The notes below the pieces were generated by a model that ran no database searches, was not told the origin of the DNA, and saw only the letters and a program-made list of their open reading frames with translations. From Flavobacterium sp. N1736 (lineage in GTDB: Bacteria; Bacteroidota; Bacteroidia; Flavobacteriales; Flavobacteriaceae), in assembly GCF_025947065.1 (NCBI RefSeq), contig NZ_CP109994.1:496001-560000 (forward strand): a stretch of 64,000 nt of DNA. The letters run 5' to 3'. Below are positions 19,325-28,900 of this stretch, piece by piece (positions within the stretch are counted from its first letter, which is position 1; each line of letters begins with the position of its first letter). Position numbers and translations under genes: made by a program.

Positions 19325-19802
19325 TATTAATTGGGTAGCTTTTAAAGATGATAAAGTTTATTTGGAAGATGTACCAATTACAATTGGAATTAATATAATT
19401 GATTGGTTGAAGCAATTTAGTTCTCTCAAATATTCTATTGAGCAAGCGGATTACAATGAAAGAAGAAAATATATAACATTTTCGGAATATTTAAATATTG
19501 TAATTTCTTCTTTTGACGATGTAGTTACTGATATTTCTGTTTATCCTTATCAATTTCAAAGTAGTCCCTATTATAAAGGAGACATAATTATATTCGATAA
19601 AAAATTAGAAGTTCCTTTTTTATCTAATGATATAGAAAAATATTTTCCAGATATAAAAGTTAAAAGACCTCCAAGCAAAGTAATTGATAGATTTTTGCCA
19701 CGAGAAGCTCTAGAATATGTAGTTAACGATAGAGTAAAATTAGAAATATCAATGGGTAGAAGTGCAGAATTAGTAGGAAGCATAAGTTTAAAATATGTAT
19801 AG
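19308..19802 (+). CDS. Probable immunity protein for the upstream toxin-like C-terminus
   Basis: The product has 164 residues, no signal peptide and no membrane segment, so it should act in the cytoplasm. I do not recognise the family with confidence. The ATG at 19308 lies inside the last codons of the preceding gene, in another frame (17-base overlap), which couples their translation. This position, size and lack of export signal are the classic pattern of an immunity protein to a polymorphic toxin. The coding sequence is as AT-rich as the toxin-like 3' end. A function other than immunity cannot be excluded from sequence alone. Confidence 0.7.
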   Translation: MKKLNSINWVAFKDDKVYLEDVPITIGINIIDWLKQFSSLKYSIEQADYNERRKYITFSEYLNIVISSFDDVVTDISVYPYQFQSSPYYKGDIIIFDKKLEVPFLSNDIEKYFPDIKVKRPPSKVIDRFLPREALEYVVNDRVKLEISMGRSAELVGSISLKYV

Positions 19803-19830
19803 GAAATAAATTATTAGAAAAAAAATCCTT

Positions 19831-19853
19831 ACTGGCGCAAGCGTCTCGTCAGT
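19831..19853. repeat. GC-rich near-palindrome in the immunity region
   Basis: ACTGGCG and CGTCAGT pair (one G-T) around a nine-base loop, extending by a few weaker pairs outward. It stands out against very AT-rich surroundings and lies between the immunity gene and gene debris. It could be a repeat used in cassette recombination or just a hairpin; other copies in the genome would tell. Confidence 0.5.
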
Positions 19854-19887
19854 GAATTATTTATCAAAAGATTACGAGTACTATTAA

Positions 19888-19974
19888 AGTGTTCAATACA
19901 TAATTGATTATGAAAGTTTTTTCAAAAATGCAGTTAGAATATTAAATGAAATTGATAAAAGATCTGAAATTTAA
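19888..19974 (+). pseudogene. Remnant: C-terminal end of a lost immunity-like gene
   Basis: A frame without start codon encodes SVQYIIDYESFFKNAVRIL and then NEIDKRSEI before TAA. It follows an in-frame stop at 19885 and no gene start can be found upstream. The composition is protein-like (amphipathic, charged), so I read it as the tail of a deleted small gene. The statement rests on one short frame and could be chance. Confidence 0.4.
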
Positions 19975-19990
19975 TATGAAATAATAAAAT

Positions 19991-20467
19991 ATGACTTTTA
20001 TTGACGAATTTTTTATCGACTTAAATAGTAAAGATGAATTAAAAAATTATCCATCTTTACTAATACTGGATTTACCCAAAGAAACTGATATACAAAAAGG
20101 TAATTTAAGTGTACCAGATAATACAAACCAACTTTATGTATTTGCAACTACTGTAGTGGGTAATGGATATTTGGAAATTAAGACTAATACCAAATTTGAT
20201 ATTATTTTCCCTAGGAAAAACACTAATGAATTTAAAGAATGTAATGTTATTTTAAGATATGTGAATGTTAATCCTCGCCATCAAATTGATTATTTACCTG
20301 GCGGGTATACAGGGCTTTGTCTGTTAGAGTTTCCTAATGGTAAACCAGAACTATTCAATAGACTTAAATATTATGGCGAAAAAAAAGATTATAATAAGCA
20401 TGATACACTAATACTTACACAAAGACCAGTAATGGAAAAATTATTGAATAGTACAATAAAAGTATAG
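19991..20467 (+). CDS. Orphan immunity-like cytoplasmic protein
   Basis: The product has 158 residues with no signal peptide or membrane segment. I do not recognise a family. It has beta-rich segments such as QLYVFATTVVGNGYLEIKT and a GGYTGLCLLEFPNGKPELF motif. It lies 188 bases after the overlapping immunity gene, with a palindrome and a gene remnant between, and has no toxin gene of its own. In polymorphic-toxin loci, extra immunity genes left from displaced toxin cassettes often sit just here, and this is my inference. The ATG at 19991 follows an AT-rich spacer with no strong ribosome site. Confidence 0.6.
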   Translation: MTFIDEFFIDLNSKDELKNYPSLLILDLPKETDIQKGNLSVPDNTNQLYVFATTVVGNGYLEIKTNTKFDIIFPRKNTNEFKECNVILRYVNVNPRHQIDYLPGGYTGLCLLEFPNGKPELFNRLKYYGEKKDYNKHDTLILTQRPVMEKLLNSTIKV

Positions 20468-20502
20468 ATTGACTTTATAGAAATATTATAAAATGAAAAC
20501 CA

Positions 20503-20699
20503 ATGAAAATTATTAATGGAGAGGTTATTCATTATGAAAATATCTTAGAAATATTGGAACCACATCAAAAAATAGTGCAATAATGTTCTTGGCAGTTGAG
20601 AATTTTTTAATGTATTTTAAAAAAAAATTAGATGTCATGAGATGGAATTTTAATAATTTCAATAGAATAAAAGCAGATAAAATTATTTATAAAAAGTAG
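20503..20699 (+). pseudogene. Frameshifted small gene, possibly immunity-like
   Basis: A 26-codon frame from ATG 20503 (MKIINGEVIHYENILEILEP...) stops at TAA 20581-20583. A second frame opens at the overlapping ATG 20583 and runs 38 codons to TAG 20697-20699 (FLAVENFLMYFKKKLDVMRW...). Read together across one frameshift they would make one protein of about 64 residues. Both halves look like coding sequence, so I call a decayed small gene. In the rest of the gap between genes (20468-20841) I see only AT-rich sequence before the next start. Confidence 0.45.
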
Positions 20700-20841
20700 T
20701 ATTTATCTTATTTTATGTTTTAACTTAGTGCGGTTAATATTAATCATTTTAAGTATAAAATAAAGAAAATAGCAAGCATTAAAATCATCATTAAGGAAGT
20801 AAACAACTTCCGAAAAAAATAAACGCCAAGTAAATAATAGT

Positions 20842-21669
20842 ATGAAAAAAAATATTTTAACCGTAATAATTGTGCTAATAAGCATTTGCGGTTTTGCCCA
20901 AAAAATTAAGATTGAGAAAGGGGAGATTAAGCTGGATGAAAAAACGATTGGTTATATCGAAGGCAAAAAACCGGTTTTTAAAATTTATAGTTTAGATAAA
21001 AGCTTTTCTGTTACCGCAGAGTTAAAAAATGTTCCTAATGCACCTTCGTTAACACTTCCGTGGATAGAACTTAAAAATGAAACCACAGGAAAAACGAATG
21101 AAATAGAATTTAAGAGTAGAAAATTTAGTGCCTTTAATTATGATCGAAGTATTATTTATGAATTATTAGATAGAAAATATATAAGTGCCGACGGTTTAAA
21201 TACTGAAACAATAGAAAGTTTCATTAATGCGGAATCAACCGGAATTGCTGCAAAACGTTTTGGAATTCAAAATGATATAAATAATGCGAATAGTTTGGCA
21301 GATTCTTATCAATTAACAATTGATGACAATGGTGTTATTTATAGTATAAAAGCAAAAAATCCGGACCCGAATGATAAAGTAATTGGTTATATCAAAATGA
21401 CATCTCCCGCCACAAATGGAGAGTTAAAATATGAAGTTGGAGACTTAGACAATAAACTAATAGCAACCTGGTTTGCGCATCAGGGAACTTTTAGCGGTTA
21501 TGAGAAATTTTTGAGTCAGGAACTTATTACCTATGATTATAAAGTTCTACAAGCAACTTTTGATAATAGAGGCAATCCAATAGGCTATAAAATGAGTAAA
21601 GATATCACAGCCATGAATATTGTACGCACACTGGTTGCCAATGGTTATACTTTGGGAAGTCAATATTAG
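20842..21669 (+). CDS. Secreted protein of unknown function
   Basis: The 275-residue product has a signal peptide (MKKNILTVIIVLISICGFAQ) and no lipobox, so it is probably periplasmic or secreted. I recognise no domain. The mature part starts with short strands (KIKIEKGEIKLDEKTIGYIEGKK) and includes two 'IGYI' motifs near residues 37 and 185, which may mark two related halves. It begins a second block of exported genes on the same strand, after the immunity debris, and probably has its own promoter in the AT-rich gap. Base composition returns here to that of the window average. Its place between toxin and outer-membrane genes suggests a part in the same system, but this is inference only. Confidence 0.65.
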   Translation: MKKNILTVIIVLISICGFAQKIKIEKGEIKLDEKTIGYIEGKKPVFKIYSLDKSFSVTAELKNVPNAPSLTLPWIELKNETTGKTNEIEFKSRKFSAFNYDRSIIYELLDRKYISADGLNTETIESFINAESTGIAAKRFGIQNDINNANSLADSYQLTIDDNGVIYSIKAKNPDPNDKVIGYIKMTSPATNGELKYEVGDLDNKLIATWFAHQGTFSGYEKFLSQELITYDYKVLQATFDNRGNPIGYKMSKDITAMNIVRTLVANGYTLGSQY

Positions 21670-21713
21670 AGAAAAAAAATAATTAATTGAATCAGAATAT
21701 AAAAAGAATAACA

Positions 21714-22754
21714 ATGAAAAAAAGAATTTTATTAGTAGCAGTGTTTCAGCTTTTTTTAGTCCTGAATGGCTGTAGTTCAGATTCAGGAAATGATGCAACT
21801 CCAGAGGAAAATAAAGGAGAAATTAAGGCAGATTATATTTCAGATGTTTATTTTGCAGATGATTTTGTCGTTGATGCAAATAATAATGTTTTTGTAACAG
21901 GACAAATTTCAGCTGAAATTGTTTCTTATCCGTTTAGAAAAATAGATGTCGATGGTAAAGTCACAACACTAAAACCGCTTGATTTTGTATATTTTAATTC
22001 CTCTAAAATATCTACGTCAAAAGATGGTCAGATTTTGCTGATAGCAAGAAATAACAATGTAGATTCGGATAAAATATTTCGTTTTGGAAATAATTTTTCA
22101 GAGTTGAATCCGTATTACACAATGAAACCGATAAGTTCTCCTTTGGCAAATAAAATTAGGCTTATTTCGATTTGTGATAATAATGACAATACTTATTTTG
22201 TGTTTGATTACAATAATCGACAAATGAAACGTTTTCTGCCTGAATTAAATACAGACGTTTTTGTTGCTGGCTCAGAGAAAAATGAAATAAAAGACGGAAC
22301 AGGTTTAAATGCCGGATTTGGTTCTGTAACTAAAATCATTTCTCAGAATAATGTATTGTATTTAATTGATAATTTGAATACAGGAGCTGCTTCCACTTTT
22401 GTTAGTTCTAATATTCGCAAACTTGAGTACGTCAATAATGAATGGAAAGTATCAACTTTAATTTCAACCACAAATGAAAATGGTTATTATAGTGACATTG
22501 CATTTGATTCAAACAATGGTTTATATGTGATAGTTAAAGGCAAAGGAATTTATAAATTAAATCTTCAGGATAATACATTATCCCTTTTTAAAGATGGAGA
22601 AATCAAACTTGCAGCAGGAAACAAAGATTTAAGTGTTGATCTTCGATATGCTGAATCATTGAAAATTAAAAATAATGATCTATACCTATTGGCATCTTAC
22701 AATTTAATTAAAATTTCTGATTTTCAATCTAAGTTTAATTCAGCAAGCAAATAA
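21714..22754 (+). CDS. NHL/beta-propeller-like lipoprotein
   Basis: The 346-residue product has a lipoprotein signal with cysteine in LVLNGCSSDS and a DATPEENKGE linker. The body has repeating blades of the form 'DFVVDANNNVFVTG', 'KISTSKDGQILLIA', 'DIAFDSNNGLYVIV' and a KDGTGLNAGFG motif typical of NHL-type propellers, so I infer a six-bladed propeller facing the periplasm or cell surface. The ATG at 21714 starts the signal; a TTG at 21687 is in frame but adds a charged stretch. It is 44 bases after the preceding gene and is followed by a hairpin. Confidence 0.72.
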   Translation: MKKRILLVAVFQLFLVLNGCSSDSGNDATPEENKGEIKADYISDVYFADDFVVDANNNVFVTGQISAEIVSYPFRKIDVDGKVTTLKPLDFVYFNSSKISTSKDGQILLIARNNNVDSDKIFRFGNNFSELNPYYTMKPISSPLANKIRLISICDNNDNTYFVFDYNNRQMKRFLPELNTDVFVAGSEKNEIKDGTGLNAGFGSVTKIISQNNVLYLIDNLNTGAASTFVSSNIRKLEYVNNEWKVSTLISTTNENGYYSDIAFDSNNGLYVIVKGKGIYKLNLQDNTLSLFKDGEIKLAAGNKDLSVDLRYAESLKIKNNDLYLLASYNLIKISDFQSKFNSASK

Positions 22755-22766
22755 AAAGATTTAAAA

Positions 22767-22798
22767 AAGCACTATAACTTAACAAAGGTGTAGTGCTT
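22767..22798 (+). terminator. Hairpin, possible weak terminator
   Basis: AAGCACTA and TAGTGCTT pair around a 16-base loop just after the propeller lipoprotein gene. There is no proper T run, so it may be only a partial stop or an mRNA-processing hairpin within the cluster. Confidence 0.4.
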
Positions 22799-22811
22799 AA
22801 AAAGATTACGA

Positions 22812-24155
22812 ATGAAAAAAACTTTACTCTTATTATTATTTATAGTCATTTCTTCGTGCTATCAGGAAACTGCTATAGCCGTAGAAGGTGATTTTACGAC
22901 TTCTTATGTAAACGAAGATGAGTCTATCCCTGTTATTGTTAAAATAGACAGTAAAATTACCGGTGCAGATACCTACGAATGGACATTTGAAGGCGGTAGT
23001 CCAAGTACTTCAACTTTAAAAAATCCGGGCGAGGTATTATACGATAAACAAGGTACTTACACCATAAAACTTCACGCCACAAATGTAGACGGAGAAACAA
23101 AAGAAATTAGTAAAACCGTAATAATAAAAGAAGGAATTAATATTCAGTTTACACATGAAATAATCAAAAGCAATTATTCTCCGGTTGAGGTAATTTTAAC
23201 CAATAAAACACTTGGTGAAGGATTAACTTTTAAGTGGGAATTTCAGGAAGGAATACCTCATGATTTTACAGGAAAAACGCCGCCAAATGTTGTTTTTACA
23301 ACTCTGGGAGATCATACCATAACCCTTACGGTTTCTAATGGTTTTGAATCAGAAAAGCAAATTCAGACTATCAATGTTGCGCCTTATTTAGTATCATTGT
23401 TTTCGTATGAACCAAAGTTTGAAAATGACGATTATGAAGCTCCTGTAGCCATTCATTTTACCAATAAATCAATTAGTGCTACAAATTATAAATGGACATT
23501 TCAGGGAGGAAATCCGGCAACTTCAACAGAAGAAAATCCAACAGTTGTTTTTACGACTGTAGGTACTCACGAAGTTATTTTGGAAGCCTCTAACGACAAA
23601 ACAAGTCAAATTTTTAAGACAGATATTACAGTTCAGCCAGACACAAATTTGCGTATTTTGAGCAACATCAAGTTTGGAATAAACGCTGCACATAACAATA
23701 ATAATATTGGTGCAATGTATTCAACAACAACCAGACAAGTATACAAAGCAAACGAAATCAATGACCAAAACAGTAGTTTAATCGATATTGTGTTTCAGGG
23801 TTTAAACGGCAATTTTACGTATAATAAATTTATATCGCCGGATCAGGTAAATAATTATGGGTTTTTAGCCTTGGAAAACGCGCAAAGTACCATTTTTGTA
23901 AACTCTCAAAATTTATGCAACTGCGGTTTAAATTTTACAGAAGCACAGTTTGATGCTATGGTAAACGATACACCAATTAAATCTTTAAACATAAATTATA
24001 GCGCGGCAGGAACACAGGAATTTGGTTTTACCTACCCAAGAATCATTTTGTTTAAAACACAAGACGGAAGAAAAGGAGCAATAAAAATTAAGGACATGGT
24101 AAAAAATGGAACCAGCTCTTATATTTTATGCGATATCAAAGTACAAAAACAATAA
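22812..24155 (+). CDS. PKD-domain lipoprotein
   Basis: The 447-residue product has a lipoprotein signal with cysteine at about residue 16 (FIVISSC). Three PKD-type domains follow, at about 28-110, 115-192 and 195-275. Each shows the pattern 'YEWTFEGGSPSTSTLKNP', then 'YDKQGTYTIKLHATN', with variants FKWEFQEG/TTLGDHTITLTVSN and YKWTFQGG/TTVGTHEVILEASN. The last 170 residues are a separate unknown domain with an NLCNCG motif. PKD domains serve protein-protein or sugar binding at cell surfaces. It is 15 bases upstream of the barrel gene, so the two probably form an outer-membrane complex. Confidence 0.8.
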   Translation: MKKTLLLLLFIVISSCYQETAIAVEGDFTTSYVNEDESIPVIVKIDSKITGADTYEWTFEGGSPSTSTLKNPGEVLYDKQGTYTIKLHATNVDGETKEISKTVIIKEGINIQFTHEIIKSNYSPVEVILTNKTLGEGLTFKWEFQEGIPHDFTGKTPPNVVFTTLGDHTITLTVSNGFESEKQIQTINVAPYLVSLFSYEPKFENDDYEAPVAIHFTNKSISATNYKWTFQGGNPATSTEENPTVVFTTVGTHEVILEASNDKTSQIFKTDITVQPDTNLRILSNIKFGINAAHNNNNIGAMYSTTTRQVYKANEINDQNSSLIDIVFQGLNGNFTYNKFISPDQVNNYGFLALENAQSTIFVNSQNLCNCGLNFTEAQFDAMVNDTPIKSLNINYSAAGTQEFGFTYPRIILFKTQDGRKGAIKIKDMVKNGTSSYILCDIKVQKQ

Positions 24156-24170
24156 AAGGAAAATCAATTA

Positions 24171-25877
24171 ATGAATATATATAATACAAATTATTGGTTT
24201 AAACTCCTCGTTGTTTTCACACTTTTGATAGCTAAAAATGGTTATTCGCAGGATGTTGATTTAGAGAATTTCTATAAACCTAATTTTAAGGTTACAGGAG
24301 GCGTAAATGCCAATATGATATTTTACAATTCAAATATGCAGGATTCACGTGAACCGTTTACCTATTTACTTTCGGGGAATTTAAATATTAACGCCTTTAG
24401 CTTTAATATTCCGATATTTTACAGCATCACCAATCAGGGAAATAATCTGGGATATACGGCTCCTTTTGATTTCAACAGATTATGTATTATGCCTAAATAT
24501 AAGTGGGTAAAGGCGTATATAGGCAATGTAAGCATGACTTTTTCTCCTTATACATTAAGTGGATTTCCCTTTAAAGGAATTGGTCTGGAGCTCACACCAA
24601 GAAGTCCGTTTAAAATTAGTTTAATGGGCGGGCAATTGTATAAAGCAGTAAATGAGGACGAAGCATTAGGTGGAGTTCCTGTTTATGAGCGTTTTGGATA
24701 TGGAGCAAAAGTAGGTTTCGAAAAAGAAAGTTATAAACTAGGCTGGATTGGTTTTTATGCCAAAGACAATGAAAATTCCTTATCATTTGTTGGCGAAAAT
24801 ACAGGAGTAACGCCAAAAGAAAACTGGGTAAACAGCTTTCTTTTCAGCACCTCTTTGGTAAAGAATTTAAATTTTAATGTAGAATATGCCTTATCTGTTT
24901 TAACAGATGATACCCGCGCAAAAAGTACCTCGGGAAGAAGTTACAGAGACCGACTTTTTTCGGCCAAAGAAAATACCAGTTATTTAAATGCTGTCAATGT
25001 AAATTTTGACTATGCCATTCAAAAAAGCAGGATTGGATTAACGTACGAACGCATTGATCCCAACTATAATACCCTGGGAGCCCTTTATTTTAATAATGAT
25101 CTTGAGAATATTGCTTTACGATTTTCAAGACCTTTTTATAGAGATAATATCAATGTTTCGGCAAGTTTAGGATATCAGAGAGACGATTTGGCACAAAATA
25201 AAAAACAAGATAGTAAACGGGTTGTAGGTTCTGTGAATATGAATTATAAAATTACGGAACAGATTAATTTTACAGGAAGCTATTCTAATTTCTCAACCTA
25301 TACCAATAAAAAACTCGATCAGTTTGAGTTAATAAATAATCCAAATGTAGCAGCAGCAGATACATTAGATTATAGACAATTATCTCAAAATGCAAATCTT
25401 AATTTAACCTATTCATTTGGCAAAAAGAAAAACCAGAACATGAATTTCAATTATAGTATTGCAGGTCAGGCCAATGAACAAGGGGGGATTATAAGAAAAG
25501 GACAAGCCAGTACCGTACAGAATTATAATCTGGCACATACCATAAATTTTCTGGGCATTAAAACAGCATTCAACAGTTCACTAAACTACACCAATAATCA
25601 GGTAGGTCAATTTGATAATTCGTCGTTAGGCGCTTCCGTTGGTGTTTCGAAAAAACTATTGAAAGAAAAGTTAAATGCCAATTTTGGACTCTTATACAAT
25701 AACACCCAAAGCGACGCAAGTTCAAGTTCCGTTTTCGGGATAAAACTGAACAACAGTTATACAGTATTGCAAAAACACAATTTTGCATTAGGAATGATAT
25801 CCATGTTTAGAAGCTCAACAAACAGACCGGCAAACAATGATATTATGCTGAATTTTAATTACGGCTACAGTTTTTAA
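24171..25877 (+). CDS. Outer-membrane beta-barrel protein
   Basis: The 568-residue product has a signal peptide ending at NGYSQ (about residue 26) and then alternating amphipathic strands throughout, many ending in aromatic residues, with the final strand DIMLNFNYGYSF ending in phenylalanine as in BAM substrates. I recognise no specific family; no plug or TonB box is visible, so a porin-like or scaffold barrel is more likely than a TonB receptor. It is tightly linked to the PKD lipoprotein gene upstream and to the 1559-residue gene 68 bases downstream. I infer that the three build one outer-membrane assembly. Confidence 0.75.
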   Translation: MNIYNTNYWFKLLVVFTLLIAKNGYSQDVDLENFYKPNFKVTGGVNANMIFYNSNMQDSREPFTYLLSGNLNINAFSFNIPIFYSITNQGNNLGYTAPFDFNRLCIMPKYKWVKAYIGNVSMTFSPYTLSGFPFKGIGLELTPRSPFKISLMGGQLYKAVNEDEALGGVPVYERFGYGAKVGFEKESYKLGWIGFYAKDNENSLSFVGENTGVTPKENWVNSFLFSTSLVKNLNFNVEYALSVLTDDTRAKSTSGRSYRDRLFSAKENTSYLNAVNVNFDYAIQKSRIGLTYERIDPNYNTLGALYFNNDLENIALRFSRPFYRDNINVSASLGYQRDDLAQNKKQDSKRVVGSVNMNYKITEQINFTGSYSNFSTYTNKKLDQFELINNPNVAAADTLDYRQLSQNANLNLTYSFGKKKNQNMNFNYSIAGQANEQGGIIRKGQASTVQNYNLAHTINFLGIKTAFNSSLNYTNNQVGQFDNSSLGASVGVSKKLLKEKLNANFGLLYNNTQSDASSSSVFGIKLNNSYTVLQKHNFALGMISMFRSSTNRPANNDIMLNFNYGYSF

Positions 25878-25945
25878 CGACAAAATACTTTAAGATAAAA
25901 CAAGATTGAGGATTAGTTTTCAATTAATAATATAGATTATTTATT

Positions 25946-28900
25946 ATGAAGAAATTTTACAAAATACATTTCTCCGCATTATTTATATTGCTTTGCATAT
26001 TTAATTCTTACGGACAGGATATTGCTCCGCCGAAAGAATTAAATGCGGCTTCGGGTTCTATTCAAAAAATAGAAGCTTCGGATCGTTGGGTAGATAAATT
26101 TTCGAATCAGGATTTAGTAGAATTGCCTGTCGGAATTCGCAATACGGTAAATAATGTTCAATATTCTATTGGAATAACAAAAGCAGTATTTTCATCAGAA
26201 TATACTACTCTTACCGTATTTTGCAGAGTTGATATTCCTCAAAAAACGGCAGATGGCAAACCAATGCAATTGTTTTTTGGAGCAGATAATGTAAAACTTT
26301 CCCATCAGGGCGGAATTATCGGCGAAGCTAAATTAGTCTTATTAGGAAATGTTGATATTCCGTTTAGCGATAATAAATGGCAGTTATCATTGTATGGAGG
26401 TTTTGATATGGCAACCGGAAACGTCAACGATTTAACCTATGTAAAAATTGACTGCGATGGTTTTAAAGAAATGAAAATTTCAGGAGCAGTAGAATTTTCC
26501 AGAAACCTGATATTACCAATTGATCCGCAGACAAAAACCGTAGATGAAGCAAAAACAACCGTAACCAAAACATATTATAACGGCAAAACAGCCCAGATTC
26601 CGAATAGAGTACGAGGAGTATTTAGTTTTACGGCAGGCAATTGGAATGATATTTTGGTGAATGTAAGCCTGCAGCCTTTTGTTTTGAAAGACAAAAGAAA
26701 CGGAAAAGATTTTGAAGGCAATTTTCAGTTTCTGGTAAGCAATGCAGTTTTAGATTTAAGTGATTTAAAAAATGATCCCACAGTTGTTTTTCCTGAATAT
26801 TATGCCAAAAACGGACTTTTAACGCCAAGTCAGGAAGCTTGGAAAGGGATATTTATTCAAACTTTTGATGTAGGACTTCCCAAAGAATTTCAAACCACAG
26901 ATACCGCATCAAGTAAAGAAAGACTTCATATAGGGGCTCAAAACCTTATTATTGATAAATATGGCGTATCAGGAACTTTTTATGCAGATAATGTTTTTCC
27001 GCTTGACAGAGGTATAACAAGTCAGGAAAAATCATGGGCATATTCCCTCGATCATATTGATGTCACTATTGCAGCCAATACTTTTGTAAAAGCAAATTTA
27101 AGCGGTCAGATTCTTTTACCAATAAGTAAAGCAGCCACAAAGAAAGAAACTCCGACAGCGACAACAAATACTACAGAAAATAATCCGGCAACAGCAACTA
27201 CACCTCCAAAACAGCCTGAAACCAATAGAGCAGGTTTGTTTTATAATGGATTTATATCCATGCAGGAACAGCAATTGGTCGTTGTAACAAAAGATTCTAT
27301 AGCTTTTGATATCTGGAAAGCAAAAGCATTATTGTTACCAAATAGTTCTGTCGAATTAAAACTGGTTAATGGCAAGTTTTTACCCAAAGCCAATTTAAAC
27401 GGATCCGTTTCTTTTGGAACGAATAAAGGAGCCACAGATGATAAAGATGTAGAAGGAAAACGTACCGTTGATTTTAAAGGAATCTCTTTTGAAAACCTGC
27501 AATTACAAACCGTTTCGCCAATAATCTCTGTTCGAAATATGGGTTACAAAGGCACCGTTGCGTTTGGTAATTTTCCCGTTTCTATTGGTAATATAAATGT
27601 TGCCATTAATGGAAATGATTCGCGAATTGATTTTGATTTAGGAATTAATTTGATGGAAAGCATTGGCGCAGGTGCAACAGCCCGAATTGGGATAAAAGGC
27701 AAAATGTATGATGATGGTTACAGGCAGCGAAGCAAGTACGATGGACTTGATTTGTCAGCCATAAATATAGATTGCCAATTTAGTGGATTAACGATTAAAG
27801 GAGGTCTTATCTTAATGGAAAAAGACCCTGTATACGGTAACGGATTTAACGCAGATCTTGAGGTTGACGTTGCAGATATTGTCAATGTAAAAGCAAAAGC
27901 TATTTTTGGGCGCACTACTTTTAGATATTGGTATTTTGATGCTGCGGTAAAATGGCCCCCAACTCCGGCGCCGTTTATGATTAGCGGTTTTGGCGGCGGA
28001 GCCTATTATAAAATGCACAGAAATTCGGATATTGCTATTGGAGATTTCTCCCCATCTGGATTGAGTTATACACCGGATGAAAAAATAAATTTAGGAGTAA
28101 AAGCTTTAATTTATTTTCATGTGGGTTCAGAAACGGTTTGTGACGGTGAAGCCGGATTCGAAATTGCTTTTAACTCAAATGGAGGAATCAACAGACTTGC
28201 TATTTTTGGAAAAGCAGGCGTTATGGCGAAAATCCCGGGACTTAAAAACGTGAGCGGACTGATGCAAAAAGTAGCGTCAAATGTTACCTCAAAGAAAAGT
28301 TTTATGGGAATAACCGAAAGTGATCTTTCCGGTTCATTTGCCAGTAAATATATTCCGGCTGCAAAAGAAGCTATTCCCGGAGATTTGTCAGCCAAAGTTG
28401 GAATTAATGTAGCTTCTGCCATTGAATTTGATTTTCAAAATCATTCATTACATGGTACAATGGACGTATATATTAACACACCCGGTAATTTCCTTTCGGG
28501 AATAGGAGATGGAGGAAGAGCAGGCTGGGCCGTTTTTCATAAAGATCCAAAAGACTGGTACATGTATATAGGTACTCCGGATGACAGATGCGGCGTGAAA
28601 ATAGGAGTTGCAGGAATGTACCTAAAAACAACCAGTTATTTTATGGCTGGAACATTACTTCCGGGAAGTCCGCCGCCACCGCCCGTTGTAGCACAAATTT
28701 TAGGCGTCGATGCCAAAGAATTAGACTATATGCGCGATGAAAATTCATTAGCAAATGGAGGAGGTTTAGCCTTTGGTGCAAGCTTAGATTTTGATACCGG
28801 CGATTTAAGTTTCTTACTATTTTATGCCCGTTTTCAGGCAGGAATGGGATTCGATATTATGCTTAAAGATTATCAGGAAGCCAGATGTTCGAATACAGGT

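Noticed and set aside
20468..20841. Possible tRNA or small RNA in the longest gap
   Set aside because: No cloverleaf, no GTTCRANYC-like loop and no CCA end; only decayed coding frames and AT-rich sequence were seen.
20703..20885. A 60-codon open frame on the minus strand in the gap
   Set aside because: It overlaps the signal peptide of the 20842 gene, and its product is AT-driven (rich in I, F, L, K) with no recognisable features.
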